A stretch of DNA of 64,000 nt, taken from positions 324,100-388,099 of the forward strand of contig NW_022985198.1 in assembly GCF_010093535.1 (NCBI RefSeq), written 5' to 3'. Below the pieces are notes generated by a model that did not search any database, was not told where the DNA came from, and saw only the letters and a list, made by a program, of their open reading frames with translations. Below are positions 56,657-64,000 of this stretch, piece by piece. Position 1 is the stretch's first letter, and each line of letters opens with the position of its first letter. The position numbers and the translations under genes were made by a program. This stretch comes from Lindgomyces ingoldianus (lineage: Eukaryota > Ascomycota > Dothideomycetes > Pleosporales > Lindgomycetaceae).

Positions 56657-58712
56657 ATGAAGTACGTGCTTGTGTCTGGCGGCGTCATCAGCGGCGTGGG
56701 GAAGGTAAGCGTGAAGATGATGAATTTGTATTGGTTAACGTGCTAACCGATGGCGCGAAGGGCATCATAGGTACAGACTCGACTGCGCGCGTTTGTTAAG
56801 TATGCAAACTAATCCCACGCGTCCTAAGCCTCCTCGACGGGCCTCCTGCTCAAGACGATTGGCCTCAAGATAAGTGCAGCCGCATGACGCGCTCTGCGTG
56901 TTTCCTGACTAACAGACTCGCACGTCTCGTCCATCAAGGTGGACCCGTACCTCAATGTCGACGCGGGGACTATGAATCCGAAGGAGTGTGTGATCATGGA
57001 GTCCCAGACGAGCTCACCGCGTTGACTGAGACATTGCAGGCACGGTGAAGTGTTTGTCCTCTCCGACGGCGGCGAAGTCGATCTCGATCTCGGCAACTAC
57101 GAGCGCTACCTCAACATCACCCTCACGCGCGAGAACAACATCACGACTGGCAAGATCTACGAGCATGTTATCCAGCGCGAGCGACGGGGTGACTACTTGG
57201 GTAAAACTGTGCAGGTTGTCCCGCATATTACCGACGCGATCCAGGATTGGATTGAGAAGGTCGCGCGTATCCCAGTTGACGATACGAATGAGGAGCCGGA
57301 TGTGTGCATTATCGAACTTGGAGGCACGGTTGGCGATATTGAGAGCATGCCGTTTGTCGAGGCTATGACGAGCTTAAGGCGGAGGGCGGGAAAGAATAAC
57401 TTCCTCCAGATCCATGTATCGTATGTGCCCGTCATCAATGGGGAGCAGAAGACAAAGCCGACCCAGCAGGCTATTAAGGCTGTGCGGAGTGCTGGCCTGA
57501 TTCCGGATCTGGTACGTTGTCTATTTTTCACATCCGAACTTGTATTTTGATCTTCTCCAGATTGCCTGCCGCTGCGAACGCGCCCTCGAGCCCTCGGCCG
57601 TGGACAAAATCGCCCACTTCTGCCAAGTCGACGTCGAGCAAGTCGTTGTAGTCCGAGACATGCCATCCATATACCAAGTCCCCATACTCCTCGAACAGCA
57701 GGGTCTTATCGAGCTCCTCCGCCCCATCCTCAATCTCTCCTCCCTCACCCTCCCACCAAACCTCGTGGCTAAAGGCCGCCACACCTGGGCACAATGGAAA
57801 ACCCTCACCTCAACTGAAAACCGCTTCTTCGACACCGTCACCATCGTCCTCGTCGGCAAATACATCGAACTCCATGACTCCTACCTGTCCGTCATAAAAT
57901 CCCTGGAGCACTCCGCCATGCGCTGTCGTCGCAAGCTCGACCTTCAATGGGTTGATTCTGAGCACCTGGAATCCAGAACCGGCAACTCCGATCCCGCTAA
58001 ATTTCACAAAGCCTGGCACTCGCTGTGCACGGCGTCGGGTATCCTGGTACCGGGTGGTTTCGGCCAACGCGGCACAGAAGGCATGATCGCGGCTGCGAAA
58101 TGGGCCCGCGAGAACAAGACGCCGTATCTTGGGATTTGTCTGGGTATGCAGATTGCAGTTATCGAAGCTGCGAGGAACTGTTGCGGTCTGGATTCCGCTA
58201 CGTCGGAGGAGTTTGATGCGGATGCAAAGGACAAGGTTATCATGTTCATGCCGGAGGTCGACAAGAAAACAATGGGCGCAACTATGCGGCTAGGCTTGCG
58301 TCCCACGCTCTTCCAACCCGGATCCGAATGGTCACGCCTCCGCGCTCTCTACGCAGGCAATACGGAAATCCTGGAGCGCCACCGGCACCGGTATGAAGTC
58401 AATCCGGCATATATCGAAACGTTGGAGAGAGGGGGTTTGAGCTTTGTGGGCAAGGATACGCAAGGTGAGAGGATGGAGGTGGTGGAGATTCGGGAGCATC
58501 CGTGGTTTGTGGGCGTGCAGTTTCACCCTGAATATTTAAGTAGAGTGTTGGATCCTAGTAAGCCGTATTTGGGGTTTGTGGCGGCGAGTGCGGGTGTGCT
58601 TGGAGAGGTTACGAGGGAGGCGGGGAATGGGAATGGGATTGGAGGAAGCATGGAGGGATTGGTGAATGGAGTTAAGGGATTGGGTGTTAGTGAGGAGGGG
58701 CCGCTGTTTTAG
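56657..58712 (+). CDS. ura7: CTP synthase (glutamine-hydrolysing)
   Basis: Makes CTP from UTP, ATP and glutamine in the cytosol. Six exons (56657-56704, 56761-56770, 56829-56869, 56924-56985, 57040-57511, 57561-58712) encode 594 residues. The synthase domain starts [16 protein letters not shown], then [33 protein letters not shown] and [20 protein letters not shown]. The glutaminase domain shows VPGGFGQRG, Cys404 in LGICLGMQ and the His533-Pro-Glu535 pair. The second exon is only 10 nt. The third intron (56870-56923) begins ATAAGT and ends AC. Splicing there gives [12 protein letters not shown] without gap against the family, while the GT-AG alternative inserts Ile-Asn-Ser-His at this conserved place. 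The tail of about 50 residues is Gly-rich and poorly conserved. This gene is essential in most fungi. Confidence 0.95.
56870..56923 (+). other. Putative AT-AC intron (54 bp) of the CTP synthase gene
   Basis: The intron would start ATAAGTGCAG and end GACTCGCAC, with the branch-like CTGACTAAC about 13 nt before its end. An ATAAGT start paired with an AC end is the known second class of AT-AC introns, removed by the major spliceosome. The alternative is a GT (56874) to AG (56915) intron that adds four residues between the conserved Lys and Val. See the finding for tests. Confidence 0.6.
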
Positions 58713-59642
58713 GGATATGTGAAACATTGGTGGGTGGCTGTTGTGGACTGATTGTTTCACTACTCAGGACAGGGTATGCGGGAGTTTGGGCGGCCATATA
58801 TTATTAGAGAAGAATCTGTCTTTCGTTTGACGGGATTCCGGACAAGTAGACATATCAAGCGCACTTACTACCCCAGCTAGATATTTATAGTTAGAGTCAT
58901 CTGTAACAATACACGATAGCAGCAATCGAACTCTCTCTAGTACAACAACACAAGCTCCAAGTGTAAGTTTAGCTCTGGGGGTGTAGAGCGTGCGGTGACG
59001 CAGCAACTCATCTAAATAGAAATCCTAGTGAAGTGAGTTGGCAACTAGGAGAGAGTCATCCCAGTAGAATTTACGTGATGGGTTTATTGTGTGTATTTAG
59101 CAGGTAGGTGGGGGGGTGGAGTGGAAAGGAAAGCAAGGAGATTAGTGGACACATGTGTGAGGAGGTGGGGGCTTGCTATGAGACGAGATGCGATGGATCA
59201 ATCATCGAGATGTCGCATAATATCAAGAGGGGTGTAAAGTGTTCAAGGATGACAAGTACACGAATGAATATATTTCGTACATTTGGTGGATGGTGGGAAT
59301 GAAAAATATTGAAGTGCGAGAAGGAGGATAACGGAGGAGTGGGTATGCGTAGTTGTATTATTACTCCTGTTGCTATATGCATACAGAGAGATGTTGTAAT
59401 GTAGGTATGTACGTGTATATCTATCCACCATTCCTCTGCTCCAGAGTGCCATGCTAACCGTCGAAAATATAAACAGTGGAAGGGAGAGATGTAAAGATAC
59501 TAACCCTTCTATTCCCTCCCTTCCCCCTCCGGATTCTTCAGCCACTCATCACAGCCCCCAATCGCCAAAGCGTCCATTCTTGATATCCCAAGACTTCTCT
59601 TTCCACCTTCCCAGACATCATCCTCCCACACCCACATCCCAT
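58713..59642. other. Intergenic between convergent CTP synthase and squalene epoxidase genes
   Basis: 3' trailers of two genes that point toward each other. Only short unsupported frames. Confidence 0.4.
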
Positions 59643-61310
59643 CTATCGTCTCATCTCCCAAACCAGATACGGCCCAATGACCACACACGCCTTCCAAATA
59701 ACCAGCAGACTCTCCACAAACACTACATACGGAATCCGCCATACCGGTCCCTCCACCATCCGTCTCCAAACCGCGTAAAATGCGACCGCAAAGAAATGAT
59801 AAATCAACACACTCGGCGTCTTAATCAAGCCGGCCAACAACCCACACGGCTCACTCAAACACGCACCTCCCCGCTGGAAATACCGAAAACATCCGTTTTG
59901 TAAAGTGGAAAGTGATGCATCGTTTGCCGCGAAAAGGGAGTACAAGGCCATGGCTAAGATGTTGATGACGGAGGAGGAGGCTTTGCGGGACCAGTGGAAG
60001 CGTGACATTTGTCGGACAACGAGGTCTGTTTTCTCCAAATCGGGGATGTGGTCGGGAGAGAGCAAGGTTGCGAGTAAATCGACATCGTTGAATGCGACTG
60101 TCATACCGCCTCCTGTGAGCGGATGCCGCATGTTCATGGCATCGCCCAGGACGATCAAACCCGGCGTTTTCTGGGTTGCAGGCGGGAGGAAGGAGTTCGG
60201 CATACTCCGCAACTTCCCCTCTTCCAGCGCCTTTTTGAACGAGGGTTGCACAGAGGGGGGAAGAGCGGGTAGGGTTACATTCAGCATGTGGCCTTTCACG
60301 CCGCCGTTCTTGGTGCTAGCTGTGGGTAAGTTTTCGGGTATGTCGATGAGGATGCGGGTTTCATGGGTGCCGATTTGGTAGATTAGGATCGGAGGGCCGT
60401 CATATAGAATCACGTGGCCGTGATTTGGACAAGGGAGGTCCGCATCAATGAGTTCCAGGGCGAAGAATTTCGAGCGAACCTCGGGCGTGTATGGAAGGTA
60501 GGACTTGCGGAATTTGGAAGCGTAGCCGTCGGAGATGAGGGTTAGGCTGCCGAAATAACAGTCTTTTTGCCCGGAGGTCAAGCATTCGACGCCCAGGATC
60601 TGGTTTGTCCATCCGTTTCTGACAACGTCAACGACAGTGGATTCGATGACGGTGACGTTTGGTGCAGCTTTAGCGCGCGCTCGTAGTTTCTGAATGAAGC
60701 GTCCATGGTGGAAGGAGCGACCTTCGGGGCGCTTGGATGAGGGTGAGGTTTGAGGGTAGGGGATGTGGACGGGTTCGCGGAAGTACGAGACTTGGTAGCC
60801 GTAGCAGGGGACGGCGTCGATGCCCTCAAGGCAGTCTAAACTTATGATTAGCAATCGTGTCCCTCATCTACAGCCGCAACCACAACCACAACCAGAGCCA
60901 CAGCCACAACCAGAAATCCGCCAAGACCAAGGAAAATAGAGGCAATCCATACCGTCAAGCCCCAACCTCTCCAACGCGTGCACACCCCCCGGCTGCAGCA
61001 ACTCCCCAACAATGCGATCCGGCTCCTTGAGGCTCCTCTCCAGCAAAATCACACTGCGTCCCTGTTTCCCAAACGCGACTGCGGCTGCACATCCCACGAC
61101 TCCAGCGCCCACAATTACAATGTCTGCCTCGTGGTGCACGCGGCGGCGCACTTCGCGGTCGTCGTGCGTCGGTATGGGATCAATTTTGACTCTGGCGCGG
61201 GATTTGGCGTGCGTCATGCTGGTGGAGGCAGAGGTAGAGGTGGAGGAGGCGGCGGCGGCGGAGGCGGCAGTGGTAGGGGAGAGGGTCGTGGTTGTTGTGG
61301 TGGAAGACAT
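59643..61310 (-). CDS. erg1: Squalene monooxygenase (squalene epoxidase)
   Basis: FAD enzyme of the endoplasmic reticulum that epoxidises squalene in ergosterol synthesis, the target of allylamine antifungals. Two exons (61310-60953 and 60835-59643) encode 516 residues. A Ser/Thr/Ala-rich leader (1-~60) precedes the FAD motif IVIVGAGVVGCAAA (Gly68, 70, 73), then VILLER and GELLQPGGVHALERLGL. After the 117-bp intron come DCLEGIDAVPC, the RSFHHGRF segment, the substrate-side SMPNSFLPP and the second FAD motif GDAMNMRHPLTGGGMTV (350-366). Two hydrophobic stretches at the C-terminus fit membrane anchoring. The intron is longer than others here and contains a CCACAA-type repeat (fwd 60880-60920). 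Downstream it faces the CTP synthase gene tail to tail. The start is the ATG that gives the leader; a start nearer the FAD motif (Met at residue 32) is possible. Confidence 0.95.
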
Positions 61311-62296
61311 GGTGCCAGATTCCTTGTTCAGGGAGGCGAGATTCTAGAAGGTGAACAGGACCACAACTAATCTAGTGTAACCAATCTCTCTACAGAATAG
61401 GCAATGACATACACCCACAATCACAATCACGTGAGAGTGTAGGACAGATCTCAGGACCAAGGACCGTGCAATTGCTCCTCGAGTGGTGGTGATAAGCAGA
61501 GGGTGCTGTGTTGTTAAAAGAAAGCCGTTGGAGTTGAAGGCGGTCAAGTTCGTAGCGCCGAGACTTGCAGGGACCCAACGCCAGGGATCAGCCAACACCG
61601 CCCTTCTGGTGCCATGGACACGTGAAGATCGGAACAGCCAACCATAATTCGCGCTGATCGGACGACCATTTCCACTCCATTGATCAATCACAGCAAGTTC
61701 TTCCGATACGAACGAATTATCTCAATTCTTCTTTTGGCTTGTGAATATGCAGTGGGTATAATCGGATCCTGTAATTGAAAGCTGCTAGGTGGTTTGCAGT
61801 GTTGAGTGTTTTGCACCTAGCGGTATATGGTGTAATAGAAATTAAGGAATATGCAGTAGTGCACGATAAGTAATTGTAGAACCGTCCGATCATCCTCCCA
61901 AGTTTTGGTGTCCATCCCATGCGTGTAGTTGACCTTGGACATGACGCGTTCAGTCCTCCAAAGCCCCCTTTTCTCTCGTCATAATCCCGACCCGCCATTC
62001 GTCACCCCTTCCCTGGCCCAACCAACGTTACGTCTACATCTTCCATCCATCGTACACCCTTCCTCTTGGAAAACTGAGCAGAACCGAAAGAGACAGCGTG
62101 GAACACGTGAAACGATTCTAGACAGAAGAAACGCCATTCGCTGTGCAATGCCCGTGCGCACACTACGATGCTGAGCTGACTGAAGGAAAAACCAAATACG
62201 ACAATGACCAACCAACATTAACGAACGCTGAAAGCTTGGTGTTTCACAAGCCCGAGCCAGCGCTTATTCACACCTCAACTCTTCATTTCTTTTTCT
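61311..62296. other. Promoter region of erg1 and trailer of the next gene
   Basis: Carries three CACGTG E-boxes and no supported coding frame. The left part is the erg1 upstream region; the right part ends at the stop of the membrane-protein gene. Confidence 0.45.
61428..61433. promoter_or_regulatory. E-box CACGTG upstream of erg1 (with two more at 61619 and 62104)
   Basis: CACGTG occurs at 61428-61433 (within TCACGTGA), 61619-61624 and 62104-62109, that is about 120, 310 and 795 bp upstream of the erg1 start. Sterol-sensing SREBP factors of fungi are bHLH proteins that can bind such sites and control erg1. Binding here is an inference. Confidence 0.4.
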
Positions 62297-63919
62297 TTAC
62301 AGTGCCATGCCAGGCTGATTGCTTGACGACGGAGGTAATGGTGACGCCATTGGTGATGGAACTTCAACAATGGTCGGCTGCGTTAGATTTAGTTGATTCG
62401 GTCTCTTTGGCGCTTCAGTCTTCTGCGCGACGCCGAATTGCGAATGGCGATAATACGCATCGTAGAACTCGCTAAACCGTGGGTCATTGGTCGTCTGGTT
62501 GCTTTGTGACGACCCCGGTGCCTGAAGCGAACTCGAGGCGCTGCGACGACGCGGATCTTTAGGTGGTATAGGTGCTGCGATCGAATTTCGACTCGAGCTT
62601 TCAGGGAAGGAATAGTTGTAGGAGAAGGTAGACGTAGTCGAGTTGGACCGCTTATGCTGGTGCGAATTCACTCCCTTCTCACTATACACACTGCTTGCGT
62701 CACTCATATCCCGTTGATGGGTCGGTTGGTAAGTTTGTGGCTGGAGCCGTACGGGAGATGATGACCGCTCAGGTTTTTTGGGGGCTTCACAAAGTCAGGA
62801 TTGCTCCTTGCATTTAATCTAATTTACACCGCACCAAAGAAAATTTACCTACTGGCTTGCCCAGCTCCTGCCTGTCCAGCGCTGTTCCTTGGGAGGGAAT
62901 CTCGCCGGTCAGAGTAAGCAGGGAAGAGAGAGCGAGGCTCCTCTCTGTAGACCTTGGCTGGCATCGTGGGCACATTAGTTTCTGACGTATGGCCGGGTGA
63001 TGGGGGAGCACTGTGGCCGGGGGAATGTCCTGGTGATGATTCGTTGAAGGATGCTGCCTGGGATTTTGCAGTGACCTCTGGATGGTGGACGGAGGCACGA
63101 AGCCCCTCATGCATCGGGGTTTGTGGGGGAACTGGAGAGTAATGATCAGGCTTGAAGTTGGCTGAGTGGGGCGATAGAGATCGTGGAGAGGCATTTCCAT
63201 CGCTTGATTCGTCGTCAGATCCAGCAAAATGAGGAGATTGTGGCGGTCGAGCAAGGACTGGCGACGGCGGTACCATCAAGTTCATGTTAACAGAAGCACT
63301 GTGGTTGATTCTTCCGTTCATCTCTGCTTCTGACGGACGTAGCTTGATGGTGGGCGGCGACTTTCTCCGCGGTGGCGAGTTAGATGTAGGTAGCGTTTGG
63401 GAGTCACGGGCGCGGTCTGCCGTATGGGCAAGCGGGAGACTGGTCACACTGCTTGATACAGAGTGCGACTGAATCTTAGGAGAGGCCAAGCTACCAATCA
63501 GCGTATTGGAGCTCATCGAAGGCGCCCCAACAATTGATCCTGCTGATGATCCGGGACGCGATTGGGGAATGCCAGCGTAGAAGCCTGCTTCGATGGCTCG
63601 AATACCGAACAGGTCGCCCTCATCCTTCTCCCGTTGATTCAACTCCATCTGTTCATCTCTCTTTCCGGCCTCCACATTTTCTTGATTCTTTGTGAAGTTC
63701 TTCAGTCTAGCTATCTGTCAGTAAAGCCTCAGTCTTCATACATGGTGACACTCACTGCCTGCGATCGTAGAGCACCTTGATCACTCCAGCTGCAATGGTA
63801 AAGACAAGTAATGACAGAAATACGATGCTGCTCCAGTTAGCATATCTCTCTCCAAGCGCGCTCTTCGTGAGTACTTACGTGTACTTGTAAGCCAAGTCCA
63901 AATTGCCGAACCAAGTCAT
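62297..63919 (-). CDS. Single-pass membrane protein with long Ser/Pro-rich tail, unrecognised
   Basis: Not recognised. Four exons (63919-63879, 63830-63756, 63706-62853, 62784-62297) give 485 residues starting MTWFGNLDLAYKY. A single hydrophobic segment (residues ~14-33, IVFLSLLVFTIAAGVIKVLY) is followed by a basic-then-acidic linker and about 400 residues of disordered Ser/Pro/His/Arg-rich tail, with SPGHSPGHSAPPSPGH and several SP/TP sites that kinases could use. The architecture (short lumenal start, one helix, large cytosolic tail) is typical of fungal adaptor proteins of the endoplasmic reticulum or plasma membrane, but no family is claimed. The exon 2 acceptor is a GAGCAG tandem, giving one residue more or less. 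The third acceptor is the third AG of the intron, because earlier ones cause stops. Confidence 0.75.
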
Positions 63920-64000
63920 TATGATTAGCTATGGTGACTCCACACTTCAACAGGAACGAAAGACTTGAGCGCCGGGCTCCCACCAAGGAGAGAGCGCAGA

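Overview
The window looks like nuclear DNA of a filamentous ascomycete (Pezizomycotina). The evidence is short GT-AG introns of about 46-117 bp with CTRAY-like branch sites, a fungal gene set (velvet regulator, kinesin-14, Sds22, squalene epoxidase, fungal rhodopsin-like receptor), and an extremely AT-rich block whose transposons carry C-to-T and G-to-A changes on both strands, the signature of repeat-induced point mutation (RIP). I cannot name the species. An 80-base N gap lies at 45166-45245.

Region 1 (1 to about 18780) is an AT-rich block made of nested, dead transposons: a Ty3/gypsy chromovirus with two 318-bp LTRs, a Ty1/copia element ending in a 450-bp LTR that holds a 40-bp minisatellite, and three full-length Fot1/pogo-like DNA transposons (5316-7179 +, 9000-10865 -, 14312-16177 -), each bounded by TA. 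One Fot1-like copy is inserted in a composite made of two inverted 5' ends of the same family, another in the copia element. Embedded in this decayed DNA are short, barely mutated elements: a 297-bp solo LTR, a foldback element with about 443-bp arms, and, inside one arm, a 555-bp TRIM-like LTR element with an exact empty site elsewhere in the window. Sequence just after its 5' LTR is complementary over 15 nt to a segment inside the LTR, which suggests Tf1-type self-priming.

Region 2 (about 18.8-32.5 kb) is gene-poor: a short-chain dehydrogenase (19923-20843 +), a seven-helix rhodopsin-like membrane protein (23154-24446 -), the PP1 regulator Sds22 (27802-29079 -), and an alpha/beta-hydrolase pseudogene (30269-31492 +) with four in-frame stops, all explicable by C-to-T change of Gln codons.

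Region 3 (33.2-46.3 kb) holds a Psr1/SCP-type phosphatase, a Vps66-type acyltransferase, a kinesin-14, a secreted Ser/Thr-rich protein and a DUF1349 protein. A 4.7-kb stretch without a recognisable gene follows, then a Bin3/MePCE-type methyltransferase (50984-51928 -).

Region 4 (54.6-63.9 kb) is compact: a velvet-domain regulator (VelC-like), CTP synthase, squalene epoxidase and a single-pass Ser/Pro-rich membrane protein. The CTP synthase gene has a 10-nt micro-exon and an intron best read as AT-AC. Most genes are housekeeping and unrelated; I see no biosynthetic gene cluster. Exon joins were worked out by hand from splice signals, reading frame and remembered family consensus, not from transcripts.
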